A program made the position numbers and the translations under genes. Shown piece after piece: positions 1-8,774 of a DNA stretch of 23,139 nt; the first letter of the stretch is position 1, and every line of letters starts with the position of its first letter. The notes under the pieces are model-generated. The model was given only the letters and a program-made list of their open reading frames with translations. It was not told the origin of the DNA and did not search any database. The stretch is from JADJLQ01 sp034439915 (GTDB lineage Bacteria > Bacteroidota > Bacteroidia > Chitinophagales > Saprospiraceae), in assembly GCA_034439915.1 (NCBI GenBank), contig JAWXBI010000251.1, positions 1 through 23,139 on the forward strand. The letters run 5' to 3'.

Positions 1-711
1 TACCTGACTGTTGACCTGGCGTCCTTCGCCGTACCGTTTATATTTTCTTTTGAAAAAAAATGGCTTCATTTTATTGGACGGTGGAAAGCCATCCTGGCGG
101 GCCTTCTCCCCATGGCGATTTTTTTTCTACTGTGGGATATTCAATTTACGGCCAAAGGTATTTGGGGTTTCAATGATCGTTATTTACTCGGTATTAATGG
201 ATTGGGATTGCCTTTGGAGGAATACCTGTTTTTTTTTCTGATTGGTTTTTGTTGTTTGTTTGTCTATGAATCGCTCAACCATTTGATTCAGATTCCAATT
301 AAAGAAAAATACTTTAAAGGCATTTTTCTGATCATAGGCTGTCTCGATATCCTGGTGGCTATCTTAAATTATGACCGGGCTTATACTTTTTCAGCCCTGG
401 GATTAAACGGGTTGATGATCCTGTGCTTTGTTATAGGCTATAAATCCTGGTCCTGGAAAAAATTCTTTATAGGATATAGTTTTAGTTTTATTCCTTTTTC
501 GATAGTCAATGGTATATTGACCGGGGGATTTACCCCGGAGCCGGTAGTCTGGTACCATCCGGCAGAAAACCTGGGAATCCGAATGGGCACGATACCTGTC
601 GAAGATTCACAGTATATGATGCTCATGATGCTCATCAGCATCGCTATTTACGATAAGGTCCATAAATTTTATTCCCCATTCAAACATCCTGGCGGACCAA
701 CCAAAGCCTGA
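1..711 (+). CDS. Lycopene cyclase domain protein (CrtYc/CrtYd fused type), 5' end cut by window edge
   Basis: Lycopene cyclases of this class are integral membrane proteins that close the ionone rings of lycopene, giving beta-carotene-type carotenoids. The open frame runs from base 1 with no start codon at the edge. The first residues visible (YLTVDLASFAVPFIFSFEKK) look like the N-terminal helix of the family, so probably only a few codons are missing. Two copies of the family signature are visible: PLEE at about residues 71-74 of the visible frame and PVED at about 199-202, each followed by a hydrophobic helix, as expected for a protein made of fused CrtYc and CrtYd halves. The 236 visible residues fit the usual length of roughly 230. 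A later ATG at 112 would remove the first helix and is rejected. Other carotenoid genes may lie upstream, outside the window. It is the only plus-strand gene and ends one base from the convergent alpha-2-macroglobulin gene. Confidence 0.88.
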   Translation, partial: YLTVDLASFAVPFIFSFEKKWLHFIGRWKAILAGLLPMAIFFLLWDIQFTAKGIWGFNDRYLLGINGLGLPLEEYLFFFLIGFCCLFVYESLNHLIQIPIKEKYFKGIFLIIGCLDILVAILNYDRAYTFSALGLNGLMILCFVIGYKSWSWKKFFIGYSFSFIPFSIVNGILTGGFTPEPVVWYHPAENLGIRMGTIPVEDSQYMMLMMLISIAIYDKVHKFYSPFKHPGGPTKA

Positions 712-712
712 A

Positions 713-3700
713 TTAATTTATCCGGATAATTTCCCCCTTGCTGTGTGCGGTAAATTCCGGAGCATACATACATTGGATGGTAGAAACCCCATTTGAAAAC
801 ACACCCGCCTGAGAGACCCTCAAAGGATATTCAAACACATAAGTGCCCGGTGACAAATGATCAAAAAAGAAATGGGTCGCCAGGTCCTTCGTAGATTCAT
901 AATAACTTAACCCGTCCTGATATTTATTTTCACTGATTACATTCAGCGGTTCGAGGCCGGCGGCACGCATATCCTTCAGATGTACATATTCCAAAGGCCG
1001 GTCGACTCTTAGCTCTATCCGGACAACCAACTTATCCCCTATGTTTAAATCATCGATAGGTTTTAATACCCGTTTATTGTTTTCCACTTTTTCGACGAGG
1101 ATTTTTTTATTCATCTGTAAGGGCAGGGTATTGGAAGAAGAAATTTTATCGAGGTCTTCAAAATATTGCCAGTAGGCTGATCCCCATAGAACATTTTTGT
1201 TGGGGTTAGTAATTTTTATATTGGCCAGGGATGCATTGACTTCATGGGCGGGTTTAGTCATTTTAAAATAGCCTGTTCCGGCCATCGTTTGGCCCGAAGC
1301 AGGTTTAATCGTTTCTTTACCCAAAACGATTTCAGGAGCTGCATTTTCGACTATCCAGGATGTACCCCGGGTCATCAGCGCATAAATAGCGGCTGCAGTG
1401 GATTTAGAACTGGACCAATGATTTGTTTGTTTGTTTTTCAGCAACCATAATTTCATTTCTTCCACAGCAGCGCGGTCTGTGGTGATCTCATCAAAAGCTT
1501 CAATCAATACAGCCTGGGTCTCTATGGGCAATTCAAACCAATGATAGCCATGGTCAAATTTCCAATACATGCCCAATTCTTCATGGTGTTGTGCCCGTTC
1601 ATTAAGAGAGGCAATTATTTTTTTGGATGTTTCCTTTGACGGGTCATTCCGATGCAGCGATAATGCGATCATACCCTGGGTATAAACATTTTGTTTGAGC
1701 CAGTTTTTTTCAGCAACTCCTAAAAAATAAGTATGCGCTTCCTCTGCACCGTTACTGATTTTCAGGTCTTTAAAAAAGGAACGGGCATACAGATATTGGA
1801 TGGCTATTTGCGGGAGGCCTACTTCATTCTTTCCGGCGGATTTTTTTAACTCATCGTAATATTTTTTCAACTCCCGGTCACAATAATGAACGGCTTCCAG
1901 CACCATTGTTTCATATTCATTGCCCAACAAACCCAGTTTTTTAAGGTGGCCAAATGATTCAACAAGGTATTGCGTGATATACCAATCATCTCTGCCCGTG
2001 AACCAGGGAAACCCACCGTTGGTCAACTGCCTTTCCTGAAGCACCTGAAACGCTTTACTTTTTTCTGACTCCATTCGATTCAAATCAAATAACAAGGCTA
2101 TCATTTTTTGCTGTTCAGTTTCAGCTAAAGCATCCTTTACCCAGGGAGTCTCCGCTAAAATGGCATTTTTAAGTTCTTCATTCTTTTGCAGAGGACTTTT
2201 CAATTGTTCCTCTTTACTCCACGCATCAAAAACTCTTTTTATTCCCGGATTGGCCTCAAGAATCTGGCCCGCCAATAAATTAGCAAAAAGCCTGTTGACT
2301 ATTTGTTCTGTACATTCATAAGGGTATTCCATGATATAGGGCAGGGCTTGAATCGCATACCATACCGGATTGCTGGTATATTCCAGGGTAAACGAATGAT
2401 TTTTCAGGGTACCCGAGGCGGATTTATTCAATAGCTCAGAAAATACAAATGATTTCGTAGAGTTTCCCCTTACCTGAACGGGTAAACTTTCTGTGATCAA
2501 CATCCGGTTGGTCAAAACCGGGACTGTATTTTCTTCTCCATCACTGAAACTTCCTGCTTCTGCTATAACCCTGTACCCCAGTAAACCCGAGTAGTCACCG
2601 GGTATTGTCAATTTCCAGGACAATCCGGCAGACTGGCCTTTGGAAATTTGAACAGGTAATACCGCGTTGGTAAAATTGAACGTTCGGTTAAGTTCATTTC
2701 CTGTCATCGGGTCGAAGAGTTCCAATCTGACACTCCCTTTGAGGTCTTCAGAGCTCATGTTATTGACTTTGGCCGGCAATAGGATCACATCGCCCTGCCT
2801 TACGAAACGTGGCCCATTGGGAAATACCATTAATTCTTTCTGGGTAACGATGTCTTTTTCAAAATAACCTGATTTCAGATCAGCCGTATGCCCGAAAACC
2901 ATTAATCGCCACCGGGTAAGAGCTTCATTCATAGTAAATTTTATCAATACGTTCCCGGCAGTATCCGTTTTGATCTGTGGATAGAAAAATACGGTTTCGT
3001 TTAAATTAACCCGCGGAGGTAATGTGGCTTTGGGAAGTGCTGCTGTTGCGGATGTCTCCATAGGTGGTGCCTCTGCGTTTTGTAGGGCAGCATAGGCATC
3101 CTTTTCCACAGCCATTTCCGCTTCATCGTTCACCCCATTTTGGGATTTCATTTTCACCCCACTTCTTGCATAATAATTCCGGTATCCCATTTCAAAGCCA
3201 AACCAATTTAAATCGCGGTAAATTAAAACCGGGATTTCGCTAAACTCTTGGTTAGGGTAAGAAATAATAAATGCTCCGACGGTATTAAATGACGGTGCAA
3301 GCAAGCCGGTGAGTGCCTGATCATCCAGAGAATATAAATCTGTGTTCCATTGGTGGGGGTAGTAGAGGTCCAATGACCGGTCATACATGGAGGCTACCGC
3401 TTCAGCAATAAATTTTTCTTTATCCGGACCTGTAATCTTTAATGTCCACTCTTCTTTCTGGCCAGGGAGGAGTTTATCCCTAAAACTCATGGTTTGGATT
3501 TGAAGTCGTTTGTTTGACCAGGGAATACTATAGTCAACCTTTTCAGTATAAATCCGGTTGTCTTTGACCAGGTACCAAACCAAATGAAATAGTTTACCTC
3601 GGTCGGCCTCTGATATATTTATAGAATCTGATCGGATTGGTTGCCCGGTCAGCCAGGAGAACTGTGCAGATCTTGAATCTGCTTTAAGGACATACTGTGA

Positions 3701-6700
3701 AGCATCCGGGGTCTGAATAAAATAACTCAATTGTCCACCGGGCTCAAATTCTGCCTGATTTTGAACGGCGACCAAAGGTGTGGTGGCCGGAAATTTTTTC
3801 AAACGAAAATCATAAACCCGGAAAAAATGAACAAATTCCGTGGTTTGATTATACCGGTCCGTTGAGCTTGCTATCAGCTTATAAATCCCGGGCTCTGGTG
3901 TATTTCTTACCGGGAAAGACTGGTTGCCTTCAAATGGCCCTTGCTGGATTATTTTGTCCACTGGCCAGGTGTTGATTTGATCTTCATTTTTATAAATGTC
4001 CAGCGGGAATAGTTGATGGTAATCCTTTTCACTGAAGATAAACTGATCGGGCTGTGACCAATATCTTATCCTATAGGGTGTTGCCGGCTGTTTCAACTGA
4101 CTCAGCGTGTAAGTACCATTCGCTTTAACAGGGATCCCGTTCAGGTCCATGGTCCTGATTAGAACAGATTTAAATTTATCATTCGGCATTTCATCTCCCA
4201 AATCAACACTTAATGACAATGTTTTAGTACCTATCCTGATCTCCGTGGACGCTGATCTGGTTTCACCTGTAAAATCTGTAATGTCCACTGAAACGGAGTA
4301 TATATAGCTGAGATCCTCTTTGGTGAGGTCCGTATTGGGCTCTGGCAGCGCTATAAATGGGACGGAAAACATTCCTGCTGCATCCGTTTTGGTTTCTCCA
4401 TGAGTGATGATTACCGGAACTGACCTGACCGGAAAGCCTTTACCATACCACCAGGGATAGGGCATTATCCATCGGTTTCGGGTGACTGTATAGATTACCT
4501 TAGCCTGATCGACTGCATTACCGGCAAAGTTGAGCGCATGACCTGAAAGCGTAATGGTTTCATTTATTCTTTTTGAAATCTGGTGGGTATCCAATTTGAC
4601 TTCAAACCGGGGCCTTTTATATTCTTCAACCTGGAATGAAACCGAAGCCTGGTTAAGATCTGAAACCAAAGTCATTGTTCCCGTCAGTCCATTAACCGGA
4701 GTTTGGAATGAACCGTTAAAGGAACCAAATTCATTCGTAACAAACGTCTTTTTAATAATTTCCTGTCCATTGGCATCTTTCTGTGAAAGCGTAATTTTTC
4801 TGTTTTTAATAATCCTGGGTTTACCATGACCATCCTGTATAATGGCCAATCCTTTAAAATAAACTAATTGACCGGGCCGGTAGATGGAACGATCAAGAAA
4901 AAACAAAATAGCTTCCTGTTCCTTAGTTTGGTTGTTGGAATATGTCGACGAAGAAAATCCCTCTTGCAACCAAAGCCGGTCATCTCCTTTTTCTAATTGA
5001 ATTGAATAATTTTTATTTCCTGCTAATTGAGGTACTAATGCCCCTTCCTGGTCCGAGACGCTTTTTAATACTTCCCTCCACTCCTGGGCTTGCTGGCTTG
5101 GGTTGTAGTATTGTTCATAAAAAGTGGCTTTGACCCCGGCTTGAGGCGAGCCCAATGTCCGGTCGACCACAAAGATTTTTTTACGTTGTTGAGTAGAATT
5201 GGCAGGATAATAAGTTTGAAAGGAATGAAGAAAAGCAAGGTTGGATATATGGGTATACACTACGGCAATGAGGTCTTCCCCGGCTTTGAAACCGGAATGA
5301 TCGGACAAGAGTAAGGCATAAAAACCCGGTTGAAGTTTATCTGCTTTTATCTCTGCCCGATGGCTTTGTAAATCATCCGTTGCAGGAACCGCCTGTTTAA
5401 ATTCTGAAATCGGAGTCTGATCTGACAAAATCTTTAATATTCTATCTTGCTGATGTTGCCAGATCTCCTTTCTCATTTGATCCGTGATACACACCACCCT
5501 GCCGTATACAACCGGTGTATTGCGGTATTCGATCATCAACCTGAACGGTTTGGAAGGGACATTTACCTGCTCCAACTCTGCATTGATTTGATGGTTGAGC
5601 AATGAAATTAATTGATTGTTCGCCTCTAGAGCTTCGGTGGTATTGGGGAATTTGGACTGAATTTGTAACAATATTTCTTTTGATTTCACCAGGTATAGTC
5701 TGTATATGCTATCCGGTCCAAAAGGGGAATATTGATTGCCCAACTGCTGGTAAAGATTTGCTTTGCGCAGCAGAAAAGGAGCTGCCTGGGCAGGGTATAA
5801 GGTTATCCATTGGTCCAATGCAGCTTCATAAAGCAATTCTTTGCCGGGCCCAGTAAAATGATCATACATGTATTGAAGTCGTTTTTGGATCACATCGAGC
5901 CAGGCTGCCTTTAATCTGTCATTTTGATGAAAGGTTTCCAAAGATTGAAACAGGCGAATGGTTTGTTTGTAGCCTGAAGGATCTGCGGAGTCGTATACTT
6001 TTTCTACTTCCAGAAATTGACGGGTATGGGCAAACAAACGCGGATCAATAAATGTATACTCTTCCGCACTGAGATCGAGATCGGACCGGGTGTCCAGAAA
6101 ATAATCCAGCGCCCGATGAGCCAGGATATCATATAAGCTAGGTCGAAGGGTATCACTGGATTTACCTTCCGTCAGCAAGCTGGTATAATTATTTACGGAT
6201 GCCTCTCGCAGGGCAGGTTGTGAAACAGAATTTAAATACAATTCCCGAATTCGTTGAACAAAATCAGCTCCTGACCAGGTATCCAGATCTTCCGGTTGCC
6301 CGGAGGTACCTGGTAGAGGAGTCCTGTTGCGCAATTGCCATATATTCATTTGAAAATATTGATGGTACAACTGTGCCGTTAGGGACTGCAGGATGGCCAG
6401 ACCAATCCCCTGATTGGATCCGATTTCCTTTTCGAAAAAAAGCAAGGCTGCTTTTAATCCTGCTGCATCGAGTTGCGCATTATATTTTGCTAAGTGGATA
6501 ATTGTTTTGATCAGCTCCTTTTCGTTTTTTTCGGTCTTTGCCTGGTTATAGATGGTATACACTTTATCCGATGCTGATTTTGGCAATCCATTTGCTTCGA
6601 AAGCAGCCACTTCCTTCCACCACTGTTCATAATTAGGGTTCATTATAGAATCGGTGGATTTAGACTTGGGGGTAGCACATTGCATGTGCAGGCAAAACCA

Positions 6701-6730
6701 GCCAAAACTTAAAAGGAATAGTATTCTCAT
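713..6730 (-). CDS. Alpha-2-macroglobulin family protein (YfaS/MG-type), 2005 aa
   Basis: Bacterial alpha-2-macroglobulins are thought to trap attacking proteases at the cell surface or in the periplasm: cleavage of a bait segment triggers a conformational change and covalent capture through an internal thioester. Seen here: a hydrophobic N-terminal signal (residues 1-18) with a Cys at 18, although Gln at -1 makes a poor lipobox; a long helical N-terminal part; an MG2-like DRSIYRPGQ motif near residue 617; a low-complexity Ala/Glu/Pro stretch around 1195-1240 in the bait position; the A2M-domain motif NETVFFYPQ near 1245, followed by EALTRWRLMVFGHT; then the thioester motif CTEQ at 1473-1476 inside EYPYECTEQ, with both the Cys and the Gln present; and an alpha-toroid domain rich in aromatic residues. 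No penicillin-binding protein 1c gene lies beside it, unlike many proteobacterial loci. The start ATG at 6730 directly precedes the signal peptide. Confidence 0.93.
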   Translation of the reverse strand: MRILFLLSFGWFCLHMQCATPKSKSTDSIMNPNYEQWWKEVAAFEANGLPKSASDKVYTIYNQAKTEKNEKELIKTIIHLAKYNAQLDAAGLKAALLFFEKEIGSNQGIGLAILQSLTAQLYHQYFQMNIWQLRNRTPLPGTSGQPEDLDTWSGADFVQRIRELYLNSVSQPALREASVNNYTSLLTEGKSSDTLRPSLYDILAHRALDYFLDTRSDLDLSAEEYTFIDPRLFAHTRQFLEVEKVYDSADPSGYKQTIRLFQSLETFHQNDRLKAAWLDVIQKRLQYMYDHFTGPGKELLYEAALDQWITLYPAQAAPFLLRKANLYQQLGNQYSPFGPDSIYRLYLVKSKEILLQIQSKFPNTTEALEANNQLISLLNHQINAELEQVNVPSKPFRLMIEYRNTPVVYGRVVCITDQMRKEIWQHQQDRILKILSDQTPISEFKQAVPATDDLQSHRAEIKADKLQPGFYALLLSDHSGFKAGEDLIAVVYTHISNLAFLHSFQTYYPANSTQQRKKIFVVDRTLGSPQAGVKATFYEQYYNPSQQAQEWREVLKSVSDQEGALVPQLAGNKNYSIQLEKGDDRLWLQEGFSSSTYSNNQTKEQEAILFFLDRSIYRPGQLVYFKGLAIIQDGHGKPRIIKNRKITLSQKDANGQEIIKKTFVTNEFGSFNGSFQTPVNGLTGTMTLVSDLNQASVSFQVEEYKRPRFEVKLDTHQISKRINETITLSGHALNFAGNAVDQAKVIYTVTRNRWIMPYPWWYGKGFPVRSVPVIITHGETKTDAAGMFSVPFIALPEPNTDLTKEDLSYIYSVSVDITDFTGETRSASTEIRIGTKTLSLSVDLGDEMPNDKFKSVLIRTMDLNGIPVKANGTYTLSQLKQPATPYRIRYWSQPDQFIFSEKDYHQLFPLDIYKNEDQINTWPVDKIIQQGPFEGNQSFPVRNTPEPGIYKLIASSTDRYNQTTEFVHFFRVYDFRLKKFPATTPLVAVQNQAEFEPGGQLSYFIQTPDASQYVLKADSRSAQFSWLTGQPIRSDSINISEADRGKLFHLVWYLVKDNRIYTEKVDYSIPWSNKRLQIQTMSFRDKLLPGQKEEWTLKITGPDKEKFIAEAVASMYDRSLDLYYPHQWNTDLYSLDDQALTGLLAPSFNTVGAFIISYPNQEFSEIPVLIYRDLNWFGFEMGYRNYYARSGVKMKSQNGVNDEAEMAVEKDAYAALQNAEAPPMETSATAALPKATLPPRVNLNETVFFYPQIKTDTAGNVLIKFTMNEALTRWRLMVFGHTADLKSGYFEKDIVTQKELMVFPNGPRFVRQGDVILLPAKVNNMSSEDLKGSVRLELFDPMTGNELNRTFNFTNAVLPVQISKGQSAGLSWKLTIPGDYSGLLGYRVIAEAGSFSDGEENTVPVLTNRMLITESLPVQVRGNSTKSFVFSELLNKSASGTLKNHSFTLEYTSNPVWYAIQALPYIMEYPYECTEQIVNRLFANLLAGQILEANPGIKRVFDAWSKEEQLKSPLQKNEELKNAILAETPWVKDALAETEQQKMIALLFDLNRMESEKSKAFQVLQERQLTNGGFPWFTGRDDWYITQYLVESFGHLKKLGLLGNEYETMVLEAVHYCDRELKKYYDELKKSAGKNEVGLPQIAIQYLYARSFFKDLKISNGAEEAHTYFLGVAEKNWLKQNVYTQGMIALSLHRNDPSKETSKKIIASLNERAQHHEELGMYWKFDHGYHWFELPIETQAVLIEAFDEITTDRAAVEEMKLWLLKNKQTNHWSSSKSTAAAIYALMTRGTSWIVENAAPEIVLGKETIKPASGQTMAGTGYFKMTKPAHEVNASLANIKITNPNKNVLWGSAYWQYFEDLDKISSSNTLPLQMNKKILVEKVENNKRVLKPIDDLNIGDKLVVRIELRVDRPLEYVHLKDMRAAGLEPLNVISENKYQDGLSYYESTKDLATHFFFDHLSPGTYVFEYPLRVSQAGVFSNGVSTIQCMYAPEFTAHSKGEIIRIN

Positions 6731-6854
6731 GTATCAGTAGGTTAATGATTAGATGATGCATTTTCCAATACTAAAGTTAGCCTTTAGTGGCTGATTAACT
6801 TGAGATTAACATTAGGATCAATTCCCAATGGAATGATAGCGGTGGACCGGTTGG
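6731..6854 (-). promoter_or_regulatory. Intergenic region upstream of the alpha-2-macroglobulin gene; weak promoter candidate
   Basis: This 124-base gap is the largest between the two minus-strand genes it separates. On the minus strand it holds TAACTTTA (6779-6772), one base off the Bacteroidota -7 consensus TAnnTTTG and about 41 bases before the ATG. Just upstream is a direct repeat GTTAATC (6810-6804 and 6799-6793) with an 11-base period. No TTG -33 box at good spacing is visible. A small ATTCC/GGAAT hairpin lacks a T-tract, so I see no terminator for the gene before it. A separate promoter for the macroglobulin gene is likely from the gap size, but its exact position is a guess. Confidence 0.28.
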
Positions 6855-7361
6855 CTATCCTCCTGGGGTGCCGGGTGGCCTTTGTGGCATGACCAGGCTA
6901 TCCGCCGGATATTTATTTTTGATAATATCCATGGTTGCCCTGGCCCAGTTGGTGATTTTATCTTTTTGTTCTTTAGTGAGGCGGGCATCTCCATGAATCA
7001 GGGTATAGGAGCTCAACGGCATTTCGCCTTCATCAATCATTTCAATGATTTCTTCCATCTTATGATTTTGCTGGTTTATCCGGCGGGAAGCCAATGTCGA
7101 AAAATTAAGATTTCTTTTCCCATCTGCCAAATGGTTATTCAACCACCAGGCCACAGGTTGAAAATTACTATACCATGGGTAACGGGTATTATTACTGTGA
7201 CAATCATAACAGGCAACAGACAGGATTTGTTTTACGTCCTCCGGGATGGGGTAAATCGTGCCGATATGTTTAGTCTGGTCATTACTCTGATTTTTCTCAG
7301 GCCGTATAAATTGAATGATCAACAAGAGGACTAATAAACCAATTAATATTTTTCTAATCAT
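6855..7361 (-). CDS. Membrane-anchored haem-binding-domain protein (Haem_bd type, CxxCH)
   Basis: The protein resembles the small Bacteroidota family annotated as haem-binding domain (Haem_bd). From the ATG at 7361 it has 168 residues: a single hydrophobic anchor (about 5-19, then FIRPEKNQ), a CYDCH motif at 51-55 matching the c-type CxxCH haem attachment signature, the family-like stretch RYPWYSNFQPVAWWLNNH just after it, and a C-terminal tail ending in Pro/Gly residues. A role in periplasmic electron transfer or haem handling is inferred from the motif; no partner oxidase is adjacent. A GTG at 7379 would add six polar residues (MIKKQL). I prefer the ATG because MIRKILIGLL is the usual N-terminus of this family. 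It follows the FAD oxidoreductase by 28 bases, probably in the same transcript, and ends with TAG. Confidence 0.82.
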   Translation of the reverse strand: MIRKILIGLLVLLLIIQFIRPEKNQSNDQTKHIGTIYPIPEDVKQILSVACYDCHSNNTRYPWYSNFQPVAWWLNNHLADGKRNLNFSTLASRRINQQNHKMEEIIEMIDEGEMPLSSYTLIHGDARLTKEQKDKITNWARATMDIIKNKYPADSLVMPQRPPGTPGG

Positions 7362-7389
7362 AAGTTGCTTTTTAATCACTCTAAGTTAA

Positions 7390-8424
7390 TTATTCTTTCA
7401 ATCGATCGGGTGCAAATAAACCAGAATTTATCCGGTCTTTCATCAATCCGATGAATTCATTGATGATAAAAGGTCCGATGGAAGCCCCTTTGGTTCCTAA
7501 GCCATTTATAGTCCAAAGGTTTGGAAATTGCGGGTGTGATGCAATTATAGGTTTACGGTCAGACACCGTAGGCCGCAGTCCGGCTGCATGTAACTCAACT
7601 TCCAAAGGGATTTTAACTGCCTCTGTCAGGTTTTGATTCAGGTATTTCCACCCTGTAGAATCAGGGGAAGGCGAATCAAATTCCCATTCATAAGTAGCAC
7701 CAGTCCAAATCGAATGTTTAAACCCGGTGAACAATAATTTTTGCCTCATTATATTGTTCAAGGAGTACCCGTCTGGTTTTTTAAGTATTAAAACCTGTCC
7801 TTTATTTGGAACTATAGGGAGGTGTTTAAACCAGGGATTATCCCGGATATAACAACCCTCACAAAAAACGACCTGGTCCGCTGTGATATCCTGGTATTGC
7901 CATTTGTTTTTGACCTGTTTCAGGTGGTTGTAATTCAATTTCACCGGATAAAATATATTTTGACCTAACCACCGCTTTCGAAACAAACTGATCATCGCCT
8001 GTATATTGACTTTGTACGCGGGTATGGTATACCTGGCATTTGAGGTCTTAAAAACCGGATCTTCATGGATTGATCCGACGAGTTGATCTACATAACCGTA
8101 CCGGTGAGCCTGGGACAATAAATCATTCTCTTCACGGACAGACGAGAGATTGAGATGCATGTCCAGGTTTTCCAGGGGGTTTAAACCTATTTTATTGCGC
8201 ATTTGAGCGTATGTGTTTTGGAAAGCCGGCAACAATGAATCATAATTCCATGCTTTGACAAATCGCCGGCCACTCACCGGATGGATGATCCCTGCAGCAA
8301 CCGGGGAGGCTGCATAAGGTAATACCTTGTCCAACACCACAAAATTGGCCTGGATTTGCTCCAGCGCATGGCCAAGCAGGGTGCCTGCAAGGCCTTGACC
8401 TATAATAAGAAATTCACAATTCAA
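7390..8424 (-). CDS. FAD-dependent oxidoreductase of the DAO (D-amino-acid oxidase/glycine oxidase-like) family
   Basis: This 344-residue protein begins with a Rossmann FAD-binding motif GQGLAG (Gly9, Gly11, Gly14), with Asp32 at the end of the second strand in the ribose-binding position. Further family-like elements are AAGIIHPVSGRRFVKAWN near residue 43, the segment NKGQVLIL in the middle, GATYEW, and a C-terminal GLGTKGASIGPF resembling the second FAD contact of DAO proteins. The substrate cannot be told; amine or amino-acid oxidation is the family theme, and the fold also resembles the C-terminal half of MnmC. The start is unusual. A stop codon lies three codons upstream in frame and no ATG precedes the FAD motif, so translation must begin at TTG 8424 or another non-ATG codon. 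That TTG overlaps the TGA of the preceding gene (TTGA), which suggests translational coupling. Confidence 0.85.
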   Translation of the reverse strand: MNCEFLIIGQGLAGTLLGHALEQIQANFVVLDKVLPYAASPVAAGIIHPVSGRRFVKAWNYDSLLPAFQNTYAQMRNKIGLNPLENLDMHLNLSSVREENDLLSQAHRYGYVDQLVGSIHEDPVFKTSNARYTIPAYKVNIQAMISLFRKRWLGQNIFYPVKLNYNHLKQVKNKWQYQDITADQVVFCEGCYIRDNPWFKHLPIVPNKGQVLILKKPDGYSLNNIMRQKLLFTGFKHSIWTGATYEWEFDSPSPDSTGWKYLNQNLTEAVKIPLEVELHAAGLRPTVSDRKPIIASHPQFPNLWTINGLGTKGASIGPFIINEFIGLMKDRINSGLFAPDRLKE

Positions 8425-8768
8425 GATTTAGGTTTGTTTTTGCCGGAAAGCTTAGCAAAGACCAAATTATAAGAGTGATCAATTAGTTCTTTGGTAAAGG
8501 AATCTTTTAGTGACCCTTGCATGGATACGGTGTTCCAATGTTTCTTATTCATATGCCAGCCCGGTATTATTTCTTCATATATCTCTCTGATTTCCAGGGC
8601 ATAATCGGGCTCACATTTAAGATTAACTTTAAAGACTTCCGCATTCAAATCCGCAATGGCAAATACTTTTTCCATTACTTTAAATACCAGGGCATCAGGG
8701 CCAAAAGGTAAGGTTTCCCCGACGCCTTGTTTTGAAAGACAATATGACCTGAATGCCTCGAGTTCCAT
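8421..8768 (-). CDS. MmcQ/YjbR family protein
   Basis: At 115 residues this is a small single-domain protein of the MmcQ/YjbR (CyaY-like fold) family. Its conserved features are visible: the early LPFGPDALVFKVMEKVFAI stretch, a central FKVNLKC segment, and the late PGWHMNKKHWNTVSM motif. Family members are often labelled DNA-binding from structural resemblance, but their biological role is not established, so I give no specific function. The ATG at 8768 is directly preceded by an AAGGAAG purine run, one of the few Shine-Dalgarno-like sequences in the window, though it sits very close to the start. The gene lies 6 bases after the thioredoxin-TPR gene and overlaps the start of the FAD oxidoreductase by 4 bases, so it is almost certainly cotranscribed with both. 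Confidence 0.87.
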   Translation of the reverse strand: MELEAFRSYCLSKQGVGETLPFGPDALVFKVMEKVFAIADLNAEVFKVNLKCEPDYALEIREIYEEIIPGWHMNKKHWNTVSMQGSLKDSFTKELIDHSYNLVFAKLSGKNKPKS

Positions 8769-8774
8769 CTTCCT

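Noticed and set aside
718..729. Perfect 12-base palindrome TTATCCGGATAA at the convergent gene ends
   Set aside because: It has no loop or T-tract and encodes the last codons of the macroglobulin; it is probably chance and not a terminator.
1422..1438. Short TTTG tandem repeat in the macroglobulin gene
   Set aside because: Only about three units are present, and they encode ordinary Lys/Asn/Gln/Thr residues; too short to argue for phase variation.
6825..6845. ATTCC/GGAAT hairpin after the CxxCH gene as a terminator
   Set aside because: The stem is only 5 bp and no T-tract follows on either strand.
6882..7334. A 150-residue plus-strand frame opposite the CxxCH protein gene
   Set aside because: It is antisense to a recognised gene and has no recognisable domain.
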